From the NCBI GenBank assembly GCA_963976815.1, contig CAXBLU010000007.1, forward strand, positions 124,001 through 188,000: a DNA stretch of 64,000 bases, read 5' to 3'. Source of the stretch: JAHRVQ01 sp963976815. Lineage in GTDB: Bacteria; Pseudomonadota; Gammaproteobacteria; Pseudomonadales; Azotimanducaceae. Positions 53,901 to 62,833 of the stretch are shown here, piece after piece. Within the stretch, counting starts at the first letter, position 1. Each line of letters starts with the position of its first letter. The notes under the pieces are model-generated. The model was given only the letters and a program-made list of their open reading frames with translations. It ran no database searches and had not been told where the DNA came from. Made by a program: the position numbers and the translations under genes.

Positions 53901-56169
53901 CAGTAATTTCGATATGGCCCGCCTTGCCACTACCGAAACCGGCCACATTGAGTGAACCCGAGCCAAGTAGATTCAGATCAGTCGTTTGAATATCAATGTC
54001 ACCTCCGACGCCATCGCCTCGCGCTTGGGAATCTAAAGTGGCGTTATTGATCAAAACCGAGTCCGCTGAATAAATTTGGATTTCGCCCCCAGGTCCAGCA
54101 CCCTGACTGCTAGTAGTAAGGGTAATATCAGACAAACTGGTTTGGGCAGTGAGTATTTGGATATCTGCACCTATGCCACTACCCTGGGTGTCGCCGAAAA
54201 TACCGCCAGTCCCCGCTGCAACAAAGCTATCACCGGTTGCAATTAGGTCACCAGCAGCCCCGGATCCTTTTGCGCTTATATTGATGTTCGGATTAGTGAG
54301 TGTGATCGCGCCGCCTTGCAGTAGAATTTCACCTCCAGCGCCCTCTCCGGTACCGCTCGCATTAACCGTGACGTTAGATAAGTCAATGGTCGCACCCCGC
54401 ATCAAAATTTCCCCGCCAGCGCCAGCACCCTCCGCTTCTGCTTCGATAATCGTTTGAGTTAAGTCTATATCCGCGGCTTCAATGTTAAGTGAGCCACCGA
54501 CACCGCCGCCGCGAGTAGCAAGGAGAAATTCAGTGTCGGAGATATTGACGGTTTCAGCGGAGATACTGACCACCCCGGCATCGCCACCATCAACGCCCGT
54601 AGAAAGTGCAGACACGTCAACTGTTGAGCCATTGCTGATTGAGACCGTGGTAGCATCAAATTCAATATCACCACCATTCCCCAAACCTTTCGCCTCACCA
54701 AGAATACTGACGTTATTCAAAGTGATGGCAGGCGCTGTCAGTTGAACCGTACCGCCGTTACCCGTACCGCTACTAGATGCATTGATTGACGCACGGTCAC
54801 TTATCGCAATGCTGTTTGACGCACTAAGCTGGAAAAGATCTGCATTACCTGAACCTAACGACTGAACATCAATGGTGGCCTGACCGCTAATATTGATGTT
54901 TGCTGCGGTGATACTGACACTACCGCCGATGCCTGCGTTGTCTGATTCCGCAATTAAGGCGCTGCCAGACTCGATGTCAAATTCACCGGTCGCTGTGATC
55001 TCGATCGAACCCGCTGTCGCACCTTGAAACTTGCTAGATGAATTGAGACTGCTGTTGTTCTTGAACTGAATATCGGCGGTTTTAATCGTAATATCACCGG
55101 CGCGAGTACTCGCGCCCGCGAGCAGCGCAATTTGGCTACTATCTGAAATGAGAATGGTATTGGCATCAAGTAGTATGTCGCCACCATCACGACCACCGCC
55201 AGACGAAGTAGAAAGCTCACCTTTATTCATCAGGGTAATTGCGTCTGCTTTGATATCAATGTGCCCACCGCTCGCCCCCAATTCTCCTGATCGAATCGCG
55301 CTCGTGCCACTGACACCCTCCAGGGTAAGTGAATTGGCTCTCACCTCCACGCCACTCGCTTGACCAGAGGCCACGATGACTGAATCCACTGAGTAAACTC
55401 TCCCGCCTTGAAAAACGATACCACCGCCAACGGTTTCAAGCAGGCTGGACCCAATATCGATATTGCCAAAGGTAGCATCACCCATTCGAATGCCAATTTC
55501 CTGGGCATGCAGATCGGCGTTTTGAATCGAAATAGACTCTGAATTGACATTCAAGTTATGCCCGGCGGCGGCAGTACTTCCCGCACTAATATCACCGGTT
55601 GTTGCCCGGGTACTATTGATCGAAATGGTACCGCGACTGTCCGATACAAAACCAAACGAACTAATTGCACCGGTGCTCAATACAGACGTAGCGGAAAGAT
55701 TACTGAAAAAACGCGCGCCATCTGAAAACTCCACAAAATCTGCTGTCGACAGGTGGAAGGTGCCATCAACGTTTACACTCGCACCATTGCTGAACACAAA
55801 TCCGGCGGGATTCACCAACCAAAGCGAGGCACCAGCAATACTTGAGCTTACCTTGCCCGCAATCGAGGATTCGCCGCCCGTCACTCGGCTCACAATATGA
55901 CTGATATTCGCCGGACCGGAGAAGTTAGCCGTTTCACCCAGGCCGATATTGAACTTATCGAAACTGTGGAACAGATTTGCACCCGCCTGCTGACCTAGCT
56001 CTGACGTCACGTTATAGGTAAAGCCATTGCCGGCGGGTACGACATCTCCTGAGTTAACTAGCGCACCGAGGGAGCCGTCGAGTGTCACCTCGGCATAACC
56101 TGCGACGGGCCAGACTGATATTGCCAAAAGTAGTATCGCCATGCGCTCTAGCGTCAATTTAAAATTCAT
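50905..56169 (-). CDS. TpsA exoprotein, filamentous-hemagglutinin-type (two-partner secretion)
   Basis: The ATG at 56169 gives 1754 residues and a signal peptide (LTLERMAILLLAISVWPVAG then YA); longer frames run over the TpsB gene. Residues about 25-280 are the TPS secretion domain (VNPAGFVFSNGASVNVDGTF, LSTADFVEF). The rest is a long series of short G/S/T/N/D-rich strands such as GGDILLDANT, predicted as a right-handed beta helix. Three 166-residue repeats occupy about residues 907-1404 counted from this start. No C-terminal membrane, toxin or cysteine-anchor domain is apparent; it ends TINFVASPGC. It is probably a secreted or surface-displayed fibre. Confidence 0.88.
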   Translation of the reverse strand: MNFKLTLERMAILLLAISVWPVAGYAEVTLDGSLGALVNSGDVVPAGNGFTYNVTSELGQQAGANLFHSFDKFNIGLGETANFSGPANISHIVSRVTGGESSIAGKVSSSIAGASLWLVNPAGFVFSNGASVNVDGTFHLSTADFVEFSDGARFFSNLSATSVLSTGAISSFGFVSDSRGTISINSTRATTGDISAGSTAAAGHNLNVNSESISIQNADLHAQEIGIRMGDATFGNIDIGSSLLETVGGGIVFQGGRVYSVDSVIVASGQASGVEVRANSLTLEGVSGTSAIRSGELGASGGHIDIKADAITLMNKGELSTSSGGGRDGGDILLDANTILISDSSQIALLAGASTRAGDITIKTADIQFKNNSSLNSSSKFQGATAGSIEITATGEFDIESGSALIAESDNAGIGGSVSITAANINISGQATIDVQSLGSGNADLFQLSASNSIAISDRASINASSSGTGNGGTVQLTAPAITLNNVSILGEAKGLGNGGDIEFDATTVSISNGSTVDVSALSTGVDGGDAGVVSISAETVNISDTEFLLATRGGGVGGSLNIEAADIDLTQTIIEAEAEGAGAGGEILMRGATIDLSNVTVNASGTGEGAGGEILLQGGAITLTNPNINISAKGSGAAGDLIATGDSFVAAGTGGIFGDTQGSGIGADIQILTAQTSLSDITLTTSSQGAGPGGEIQIYSADSVLINNATLDSQARGDGVGGDIDIQTTDLNLLGSGSLNVAGFGSGKAGHIEITGEDVVISGDGALILTASGSGKGGKLSLEANSLTMSDNADITGNVSGDGNGDLLQLNTSSLVLKDAAEIASNTTGAGTGGTIEIASTDFRIQDRAQITAETLSPGDGDAGLINIESVSFVMVGGKIVTTTDSAGVGGIVDVLADTIRIEGNSAIESDALGEGDGGHIILTARESFRLDNAFIEAETKGSGLGGLIQIQAPDIILGQDSEINISALSGTGDAGELTITGSTLTLDRNVIATETLTAGNAGHVSLSADTINSTNATVQGETLGAGEGADITLLAHAISLEGTLINSSTEGAGIGGFIRFNGDSISIENGSAIESDALGEGDGGHIILTARESFRLDNAFIEAETKGSGLGGLIQIQAPDIILGQDSEINISALSGTGDAGELTITGTTLTLDRNVIATETLTAGNAGHVSLSADTINSTNATIEGETLGAGEGADITLSASSISLGGTLINSSTEGSGVGGFIRFSADSIVVENGSAIESDSLDAGHGGHIILNANNSFRLSGAIVEAETKGSGLGGLIDIQAPDIILGQDGEINISALDGTGDAGELTITGTTLTLDRNVIATETLTAGNAGHVTLTADTVTGTNSLIQGETLGEGEGADITLEADTISLTDTIVDSSTEGPGEGGFIRFTGNDILLDGSTLVTETGGAGHGGNIFILADRLDILNQGNLNGRSSGGSGDAGSISITTSDLNINDGLITLITNTSGSGGDLLISTETLLLDQSTLSASANGNGDAGRIEITAIAGTLQNGTVISSDTTGNGVGGDILINANTLDVLSETTITSSATGLSDAGDVSLVVPETLQIVGAVIQASSAQSGGGSINIQTQNRIRIDQSLISASANGVTADSGGGNISIDPELFTLRRSLIVAQANAGTGGNINLVATNFLADTETLISASSERGIDGTVEIESPNQAVNPVSADLNTGFQALPEFISNNCASSDLRGRSYLVVDNMNPVRRDPSDYLPEPLIGAASSYTEVAVDTINFVASPGC
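51956..53451 (-). repeat. 498-bp tandem repeat, three units, inside the TpsA gene
   Basis: The marker CACGTGG/A recurs at 52156, 52654 and 53152, exactly 498 bp apart, and the SAIESD-type start recurs at the same period. The two distal units (about 52,450-53,450) are nearly identical over several hundred bases; the third has diverged more. Each unit encodes 166 residues, so copy-number change keeps the reading frame. Confidence 0.9.
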
Positions 56170-57781
56170 GGTGATAACCCAGGCGAAAATGGACGCCATC
56201 ATCTTGCAAGTCATACTCCGAGGCCATGAAATCATCAAACCCATGAGCGAGATATAATTCGAGGCTAAATCTTTGCCAGTGTTTGACAACCACACCCACA
56301 CCAATACTGGAGAGGTCCGATCTGCCAGTTGTTGCCGAATCCTTGTGATTTTCTCCACGCCCCCAATCCAGAAACCCAATCAGATCAATCCAAACCGGGA
56401 GATCAGGCCGATAGTGCATTTCTAACGAGGCTAGATACGCATTGTCCCTGACGACCTGGTTTTGACGGTAACCCCGTATGGTATTGACGCCGCCGAGGGC
56501 ATACTTCTCTATAGACAAAAGCGGGTCAGCAGCATGCTGCGCAAGGACTTTCGCGGTGATATGTAGCCTTTCAGCAAGCAATTTTGAATACTGAACCTGA
56601 GCGAGGTAACTGGTGAATAGACCATCAGGTAAGTCGCTATTTTCTGTGGCATCAAATTTCGAGGTGCCTCTTGAAATCGAAAAGCGCGCAGCTAAAGAGT
56701 CATCGATATTTTGCTCTGTATAAGAAAGCGCAATCCGTACCGGTGCGACTCTGCTTTCGCCATTAATTGCGCCTTCAGAAAAAGAAAACGCCTGACCTAA
56801 CAATGTTGTTTGATTTCGTCTCGCCTCAAACGTCAGATGCAAAGTAAGTTCACTAGAGAGCGTTCTACGAATAGGGACATCAAACATCATGCTTAGGGAT
56901 TCAGTTTCACTCTCGACATCAATGTCGTTAAAAGGCTCTTCAATAACGGAAGAATCGCTGAGAGCATATTGCAATTTCAGGCTAGTGCCGCCTGAGGTCA
57001 ACGGTAGGTAAATGCTGGCGTCCTGTGAGTTTAATCCTTCCGTGACTGAAGAACTTAATTGATAGGTTTCACCCCAGCCACTTAAATTACTGGCACGAAA
57101 CATCAGATTGGCGTTGTTACTACCAATTGAAGGTGAGCGATCGTTACCCAGGTCGAGCCCCAGACTAAACCTAGGCCTGGTTTCTACATCAAGAGCAAGA
57201 ACCGCCTCTCCGGGCCTGGCACCAGCTGCAACTCTTGCGTCAACTCGAGCCACCAATGGATCTTGTTCCAACAACTTCAACGAGTGCTGAAGCTGCATCA
57301 GATTAAAGGGCTCTCCAATCTCCAGTCGGCCCTCAACATAGTTTCGCGCTAACAGACTTGAGATTTGTAGATCAGAAATTTCACCACTGACAAAATCTAG
57401 TCGAAGCTCCCCATTGATGATTAGTTGGTCGGGAATGACCATACCCGTGTTAACAAAACCATGCTCCACATATAACCGATTGATTTCATCTTTTGTCGCG
57501 AGTAGTTCTGAAGTCTCAACTGGTCTCCCCGTCACCGCTAACAGGAGAGCAGCAATTTCAGCCTCAAGTGCTGGGGCCTGGTAAATATAACGCTGCACTT
57601 CAACAATACGTTGCTCACTAACTCGCCGCTCCAACTCTGCCGGTTGCGCCAGTACGGTGGGTTGCCCTTGTTCAGATGACACTTGTCCCATCGCAACGGG
57701 CTGAGTTTCTGCCGCGCTGGCGAATGTCGTCGCTGTCAGCAATGCAATGACACTAACAATCAGAAGCTGTCTCACAACCAA
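56159..57781 (-). CDS. TpsB outer-membrane transporter (ShlB/FhaC family)
   Basis: A 540-residue protein: signal peptide (MVVRQLLIVSVIALLTATTF), a POTRA domain region about 50-150 (AALLLAVTGRPVETSELLAT, LRLDFVSGEISDLQI), and a 16-strand barrel ending in a terminal Phe (RLGYHHEF). The family VRGY-type loop is present as INTIRGYRQNQVVRDNA, near the conserved barrel-lumen motif. It moves the TpsA protein across the outer membrane. It overlaps the CHAT gene by 10 bp and the TpsA gene by 11 bp, so the three are translationally linked. Confidence 0.9.
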   Translation of the reverse strand: MVVRQLLIVSVIALLTATTFASAAETQPVAMGQVSSEQGQPTVLAQPAELERRVSEQRIVEVQRYIYQAPALEAEIAALLLAVTGRPVETSELLATKDEINRLYVEHGFVNTGMVIPDQLIINGELRLDFVSGEISDLQISSLLARNYVEGRLEIGEPFNLMQLQHSLKLLEQDPLVARVDARVAAGARPGEAVLALDVETRPRFSLGLDLGNDRSPSIGSNNANLMFRASNLSGWGETYQLSSSVTEGLNSQDASIYLPLTSGGTSLKLQYALSDSSVIEEPFNDIDVESETESLSMMFDVPIRRTLSSELTLHLTFEARRNQTTLLGQAFSFSEGAINGESRVAPVRIALSYTEQNIDDSLAARFSISRGTSKFDATENSDLPDGLFTSYLAQVQYSKLLAERLHITAKVLAQHAADPLLSIEKYALGGVNTIRGYRQNQVVRDNAYLASLEMHYRPDLPVWIDLIGFLDWGRGENHKDSATTGRSDLSSIGVGVVVKHWQRFSLELYLAHGFDDFMASEYDLQDDGVHFRLGYHHEF

Positions 57782-59931
57782 TTACCAATCAGTAAGAATG
57801 GCGCCCAATCTGTGGGATGACTATGACGCTCAGAATTTATAAGGTTGGTTTGAGCAATCCGAAGCGCTTGCGCTTTGCTCAGTTGTTCAAGTGAACTCTG
57901 CTCGTAGAAGTGGCCAATAATAAGCACTGTGGCCTCATCACTGATCTGCCAGAGCGTTGCAATCGCGCTTCTCGCACCTGCTTTTAAAGCCACGCCCGCA
58001 AGCCCAAGCGCTGCTCGACTGTCTCCCACCGCTGTTTCACAAGCACTGAGCACCAGCAGGTCCAGGGGATTGTCGTTCTGTCTGCGACTACCGATACTCT
58101 GCTCTAACAAATCGATGGTGAGTTTGTCATCGTAGGTGAGCAAATACGAAGCTTGCGGATTGCTATCAAAGTGCCCATGGGTGGCAATATGGACAATGGA
58201 ATAATCAGTGGAACCCAACTGATCCTGTATGGTTGATCGTTGAAATGCTTCGTTATGGAGTATTTCCGCGCCGTGGGAATCCCTCAGTTTATCCAGCTCA
58301 ACAGGTACGCCTGGCAAGCTTGAAAACCCCTGAACGGAGTGTGAGATTCCGCCAGCAAAGAGTGATGCCTGGGCAACATCGAGCCGCTTAGGAAAGGTTA
58401 AACTGATGCCGGGCGTAGTCGCTATCGCATACTTTTCAATCATAAATTCATTGCCATCGTAGATGGCCGCGAAGGGAATAGTTCTCAGAACCCCGTCTGG
58501 TATGACAAGCAAGGTATTAATGCTCTTCTCCTGGAGTAATGACTCCGCATCGGCGAACACCAATTCATAAAGTTCCTCACCAATCTCCTTGTACTCGTCA
58601 TCACCCTGATCACGTTCCAGGTTGTAGCGGAAGTCGTTAGCTAGACTGTCCAGATCAGCCGCTTGAATTGGTTGAACAAATTGATAGACCTGGTCGCCGA
58701 TATTGATGAGTATCTCTAAGCGATCAGCAAGGATGACTGGATAAATAACGGCGGTGGCGACCCCAACATTTTTCAAGTCAATGGCCTGCTCAGGCACCAC
58801 ACAATCATTTTGAAAGTAGTCCTGGAGCTCCGCAGATTTTGACTGTTCGAGCAGAGCCTGGACTTGTTTTAGGTAAGCCTGCTGAAAGTCATGGGCTTCA
58901 GCTTCTCTCGCAGCAGTCAAAAGCAAATCAGACAGCTCAGCGAATAGCGGTTGGATCTTTTGAGGGAAGGTAAACGGTGAGCCGTTGATCAGCTCTTTTC
59001 TGACTTGTTCGAGAGTGGCGATAGCGGCCTGGTATCCGGCAATAGCCTCCCCCGTTCTACCTTGTAAGCGATGGGCCCGGGCCAATTGCCACTGCCATAA
59101 ATAGGCACTTTCGAATGACCGACTACTACTGGCAAGAAAATTTGCGGTATGGAGTTTTCGAATACCTTCGTCGAACTTACCCTGATTGATCAATAACCGT
59201 CCCTGGTGGCCGATCGCATAGCTTTGCAGTCGAACCTGGCCCCGGCTTGCCGCTACTGATTCAGCCAGTCGAAGGGTCTCTACGGCATGTTGGTAATAGT
59301 GTTTATTATCGGTTTCGTCAGCGAGCCTGATAAACAATTCACCTAGTGAAATTTGCACTGCCATAAGCGCATCAAGTTCGTCTGTGGCTGACGTTAGAGA
59401 CCGTATCTGCTGCCCAATAACCAGCGCACTACGAGCATTTTTGTAATCCAATTCGTGACGGAGATGATTGGCGAGAATTGTCACCGTCATCGCATCGTCG
59501 CCAGACCTCACACTTGATTGGTAAGCCTTGGCAAAAGTGGTAGACGCGGTTTTGTGCTTATTGAGCGTGCTTTCAATGGTCGCCAGAATGTTGAGCGCTC
59601 TCGCTTGAATTCCTGCCGGCTGAGAATGATCCAGAATGCGCTTTGTCAGATTCAGGCTAAGGGGATATTCACCAAGCTCGAAGTAAAGTTGAGCGAGGAG
59701 TAATCCCGTGTCGTTCTGTCCAGTGCCCAGTCGCTCGGCTAAGCGGTCAGCTTGTTCAAGCAACGCAATTGCCTGACTACGGTAGCCTTGATTCTGATAA
59801 TTGCGAGCTTTTGTTATCAGATTAGTTAGATTGTCACGATCACTAGTCAGTTGATTAGCCGGTGCGGCATAAAGACTGTGACCTATGCTGAGAATACAAA
59901 ATACGCAAACTGCTTGTATTCGGAGCAGCAT
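57772..59931 (-). CDS. exported TPR protein with CHAT (caspase-like) protease domain
   Basis: The ATG at 59931 gives 719 residues (a TTG at 59940 adds three). It begins with a signal peptide (LLRIQAVCVFCILSIGHSLY then AA). TPR-type helical repeats fill about 30-370. The CHAT domain is about 430-719, with catalytic His585 in IVHIATHGHF and Cys631 in LVLSACETAVGD, plus ATLWQISDEAT near the end. The active-site pair is intact. It is the first gene of the operon with TpsB and TpsA, so it may cut or mature the exoprotein or act with it; this is inference. Confidence 0.88.
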   Translation of the reverse strand: MLLRIQAVCVFCILSIGHSLYAAPANQLTSDRDNLTNLITKARNYQNQGYRSQAIALLEQADRLAERLGTGQNDTGLLLAQLYFELGEYPLSLNLTKRILDHSQPAGIQARALNILATIESTLNKHKTASTTFAKAYQSSVRSGDDAMTVTILANHLRHELDYKNARSALVIGQQIRSLTSATDELDALMAVQISLGELFIRLADETDNKHYYQHAVETLRLAESVAASRGQVRLQSYAIGHQGRLLINQGKFDEGIRKLHTANFLASSSRSFESAYLWQWQLARAHRLQGRTGEAIAGYQAAIATLEQVRKELINGSPFTFPQKIQPLFAELSDLLLTAAREAEAHDFQQAYLKQVQALLEQSKSAELQDYFQNDCVVPEQAIDLKNVGVATAVIYPVILADRLEILINIGDQVYQFVQPIQAADLDSLANDFRYNLERDQGDDEYKEIGEELYELVFADAESLLQEKSINTLLVIPDGVLRTIPFAAIYDGNEFMIEKYAIATTPGISLTFPKRLDVAQASLFAGGISHSVQGFSSLPGVPVELDKLRDSHGAEILHNEAFQRSTIQDQLGSTDYSIVHIATHGHFDSNPQASYLLTYDDKLTIDLLEQSIGSRRQNDNPLDLLVLSACETAVGDSRAALGLAGVALKAGARSAIATLWQISDEATVLIIGHFYEQSSLEQLSKAQALRIAQTNLINSERHSHPTDWAPFLLIGNWL

Positions 59932-60111
59932 AATATCCAACCCTTTTGGAACAGGAACAAATTTTCCTTGAACTAAAAAGGTAGCACAGCATTCTCAAAT
60001 GGCGACTAATGACGGATAAATTGCCTACGGTTTAGCTCATCGCCTCAAGGTAAACTCAAGCGTTTACCACTGCGATGACAACATAGGATATGCTGGGACT
60101 TTCTGTTTCGG

Positions 60112-60147
60112 CTACTTCGTCTATTTCGTCTATTTCGTCTGCTTCAG
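60112..60147 (+). repeat. 9-bp tandem repeat, four units
   Basis: Units CTACTTCGT, CTATTTCGT, CTATTTCGT and CTGCTTCAG run from 60112 to 60147. They lie in the 248-bp gap between the divergent CHAT operon and CPBP gene. Their role is unknown. Confidence 0.7.
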
Positions 60148-60179
60148 TCTGCTGACACTTAAGGTCACAAACGCCCTCA

Positions 60180-60797
60180 ATGAGCGATCAACCATACACG
60201 ACGGGTCAAACCTCACCCTCCAGACGGCGCCTGCAAAGGCAACCGGATTTTACCGGCGGCACACTCACCACCTTTCGAGACGTATTTTTCCGCCACGGGC
60301 TACCCGGCGCGATTATCGCAGCAATTTGTCTTGCCCATCCTGGGTTGCGCGACTTACTGCTTGAAGCCACCGCGCGGGCCATTCAAACACCTCTTGCCTA
60401 CGCGCTCGCCGCGACCCTGGTATTTATCTCTCTCAATTTTTACACTAGCTTTAGACGTCGTAAATGGTCCCTGGATGTGACTGCCTGGGCGCTATACCTC
60501 GGCGCACTTTCCGTTTGGGAAGAGTGGGTGTTTCGTATTGCTTTGCCCTATGGATTTGAAGTGGCTGGTGCACCTTTAATCACCGGTATTGTATTGAGCA
60601 ACCTACTATTTGGAATGCTCCATTACTTCACACTTCGCTGGAAATGGCAGTGGTGTGTGATGGCAATGCTAGGCGGGTTCGCTTTCAGCCGGCAGATGGA
60701 CCTGCACTTTGATCTTCTAATGGTTGCAGGCATTCATTGGGTCGCGACTTACTTAAATACGCCAGAGGCACCGGGTATAAGACGCGTTAAAGGATAG
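60180..60797 (+). CDS. CPBP-family intramembrane metalloprotease
   Basis: A 205-residue protein with four to six membrane segments. Family motifs are present: EExxxR as WEEWVFR (about 115-121), FxxxH as FGMLH (about 138-142), and HxxxN as HWVATYLN near the end. These residues bind the catalytic metal in CAAX-type proteases. The stop codon abuts the IS3-family remnant, so the C-terminus may have been altered by the insertion. The substrate is unknown. Confidence 0.82.
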   Translation: MSDQPYTTGQTSPSRRRLQRQPDFTGGTLTTFRDVFFRHGLPGAIIAAICLAHPGLRDLLLEATARAIQTPLAYALAATLVFISLNFYTSFRRRKWSLDVTAWALYLGALSVWEEWVFRIALPYGFEVAGAPLITGIVLSNLLFGMLHYFTLRWKWQWCVMAMLGGFAFSRQMDLHFDLLMVAGIHWVATYLNTPEAPGIRRVKG

Positions 60798-60999
60798 TGT
60801 TTCCACTTGTAGTGGGTTGAACTGCTGACGTTGTGCTTACGACAAAGCTGCTCAACTTTTAGACCCGCTTCTGCTTCTTTCAAAATCGCAACAATCTGCG
60901 ATTCGGTAAATCTTGATTTTTTCATCATCGCCTCCTGAGGTGATATCCTCAGGAAACTCCATTTATGTCTGTCTCAAGATAGGGAAGTGGACAGGATCA
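60797..60999 (-). mobile_element. IS3-family remnant: transposase orfA start plus left end
   Basis: On the minus strand an ATGATG at 60928 opens a frame beginning KKSRFTESQIVAILKEAEAG then LKVEQLCRKHNVSSSTHYKW, which is the HTH N-terminus of IS3-family OrfA. After about 43 residues it runs into the CPBP gene and ends at 60749, so most of the transposase is missing. Upstream of its ATG is an AGGAGG site inside a perfect 8-bp hairpin (60933-60954). The terminal sequence on that strand begins TGATCCTGTCC, like an IS end. Confidence 0.8.
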
Positions 61000-61050
61000 T
61001 TTACAGACAACGCTAACAATAATCGTTAATACCCTTGGGGAAATTCATAT

Positions 61051-62499
61051 ATGACAGTAGCAACTGCGTCTGAAGCAGCTGAAGAGCAGAGTAAACTCAC
61101 GGGGTTCGGTACCAAACGTTACCGCACCTATGTGCTCTCCGCCCTAACGCTTATCTATATTATGAATTTCGTTGATCGCGGCCTGCTCGCCGTCGTCGGT
61201 CCTGAGCTTATACCGGAGCTAGGCATTTCCGACACCCAATTCGGGCTCCTTACAGGGTTCGGTTTTGCCCTTCTCTATACCATCGTGGGTATTCCTTTGG
61301 CCCGTTATGCCGATGCTGCGAATCGTGTTTGGATTATGACGGTCTGTGTTGCCTTGTGGTCATTGATGACGGCGCTCTGTGGGCTCGCAACTGAGGTCAC
61401 CATTGGTTCGATCACCATCGGTGCTTTCTGGGTTTTGTTGATGTGTCGTGTCGGAGTCGGTATTGGCGAGGCGGGCTGTACACCACCGGCAAACTCTTTG
61501 ATCGCAGACTATTACGCGCCACGCGACAGATCTCAGGCGCTTGGCGTCTACGCCATGGGTGTCACACTTGGCACGATGTTCGCCAACCTGATCGGTGGTT
61601 GGGTGACCGATATGTTCGACTGGCGAACGGCTTTTTTTGTGGTTGGCCTGCCGGGTCTGTTGATTGCCATTGTATTCAAATTGACAGTTAAAGAGCCGCC
61701 GCGCGGATATACAGATCCAACTAGAAAGGAAACCCAGGAACGGGTTGAGCTGAAGGAGGCGATCCGTGAACTCACGACCAAACCCGCTTTCTGGTATATG
61801 ACCGGTGGTGCTACAGTCGCTGCGTTCTGTGGTTACGGCATCTCCTCGTTTCAGTCAATCTTTCTGGTTCGAGCTCACGAAATTTCCACCGGTGAAGCGG
61901 CCATGTGGATCAACGCTCCGGTGTCATTGTCTTCCGCCATTGGCACTTTCGCGACAGGCTGGCTAGCAACAAAACTTTACAAAAAACACCCGGGTGCCAT
62001 TGCCTGGGTGCCGGCCATTGGTTTGGCTCTGTCGATCCCCTTCTATATCTTTGCCTTTACGACGCAGAATCTACTGTTTGCTGCCCTCGGCCTAATTATT
62101 GGTGGTTTTGTAAAGTACGGCTATCTTGCCGCCCAGTACACTATTGGCCAGGGTGTTGTGAGTATGCGCGTGCGCGCGATGGCAACGGCGGTACTACTAT
62201 TTGTCGTCAATCTGATCGGCTACGGATTTGGCCCTCTTTTCATCGGTGCGATATCGGACATTTTCTTTGTCAGCGGCGTCACCGAGCTGGGCGTGGCCGC
62301 TGAGGAGCTGTCGCGAAATCAGTGTCATCCGAGGGTGATAGGAGCGTTGAGCGACAATCTGCAGAATGTCTGCGGCGAGGTCTACTCCCAGAGTCTACAA
62401 TCGGCAATGGTCATTATGGCTTGCCTGTATGCTGCCAGCTCAGCGTTCTTCGTACTGTCCTGGCGGCGACTCGATAAAGATATGGTAGACAGAAACTAG
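61051..62499 (+). CDS. spinster-type MFS transporter
   Basis: A 482-residue protein with 12 membrane helices. Helix-1 and motif features are LIYIMNFVDRGLLAVVGPEL, GISDTQFGLLTGFGFALLYT, and GIPLARYADAANR (motif A region). GVGIGEAGCTPPANSLIADY is the typical helix-4/5 segment of the spinster family. Substrates in bacteria vary (lipid-like or aromatic compounds). The insertion between helices 10 and 11 (TELGVAAEELSRNQCHPRVI) is long. It may be the intact relative of the remnant at 1577-1843. Confidence 0.9.
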   Translation: MTVATASEAAEEQSKLTGFGTKRYRTYVLSALTLIYIMNFVDRGLLAVVGPELIPELGISDTQFGLLTGFGFALLYTIVGIPLARYADAANRVWIMTVCVALWSLMTALCGLATEVTIGSITIGAFWVLLMCRVGVGIGEAGCTPPANSLIADYYAPRDRSQALGVYAMGVTLGTMFANLIGGWVTDMFDWRTAFFVVGLPGLLIAIVFKLTVKEPPRGYTDPTRKETQERVELKEAIRELTTKPAFWYMTGGATVAAFCGYGISSFQSIFLVRAHEISTGEAAMWINAPVSLSSAIGTFATGWLATKLYKKHPGAIAWVPAIGLALSIPFYIFAFTTQNLLFAALGLIIGGFVKYGYLAAQYTIGQGVVSMRVRAMATAVLLFVVNLIGYGFGPLFIGAISDIFFVSGVTELGVAAEELSRNQCHPRVIGALSDNLQNVCGEVYSQSLQSAMVIMACLYAASSAFFVLSWRRLDKDMVDRN

Positions 62500-62510
62500 C
62501 ATCAGGATCT

Positions 62511-62816
62511 TTGAAATTATTGGCTAGTGGTTTCCTCACTGAGGGCATTAAAAATAGAGTTTTTGATGCCCGCCGAAAAAAGCTCGAGTCACTTATTGTT
62601 TCCTATCCGCTGGAGGCTGAACCAGGTAACCTCCCGGAAACAAGGCGCACAGACCGGATTTTAGACGCACTCGAGCCTTACTACCGGAATTTGACCGCAA
62701 AAGCTTTAGACGCGGCCGAAAATAGGGTATATTTTGCTTTTGCGTTAATTATCCGGCGATGCGTCCATTTTTCGGAGGCATCGAAGCTAGAGCAGCGTGC
62801 AAAAATGAGCGCATAA
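62511..62816 (+). CDS. hypothetical ORF, possibly a gene remnant
   Basis: A 101-residue frame starting at TTG. It is mostly helical and charged (NRVFDARRKKLESLIVSYPL, then PGNLPETRRTDRILDALEPY) with a hydrophobic segment near the end. The first half resembles the tail of large serine recombinases (coiled-coil then a Pro-rich linker), but the match is loose. It starts 12 bp after the MFS transporter stop. No ribosome site is convincing. Treat as unidentified. Confidence 0.3.
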   Translation: MKLLASGFLTEGIKNRVFDARRKKLESLIVSYPLEAEPGNLPETRRTDRILDALEPYYRNLTAKALDAAENRVYFAFALIIRRCVHFSEASKLEQRAKMSA

Positions 62817-62833
62817 AAAGGTTCGGCAGAGAA

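Noticed and set aside
56170..56379. 70-codon extension of TpsA
   Set aside because: It is an out-of-frame reading of the TpsB 3' end; the ATG at 56169 gives a proper signal peptide.
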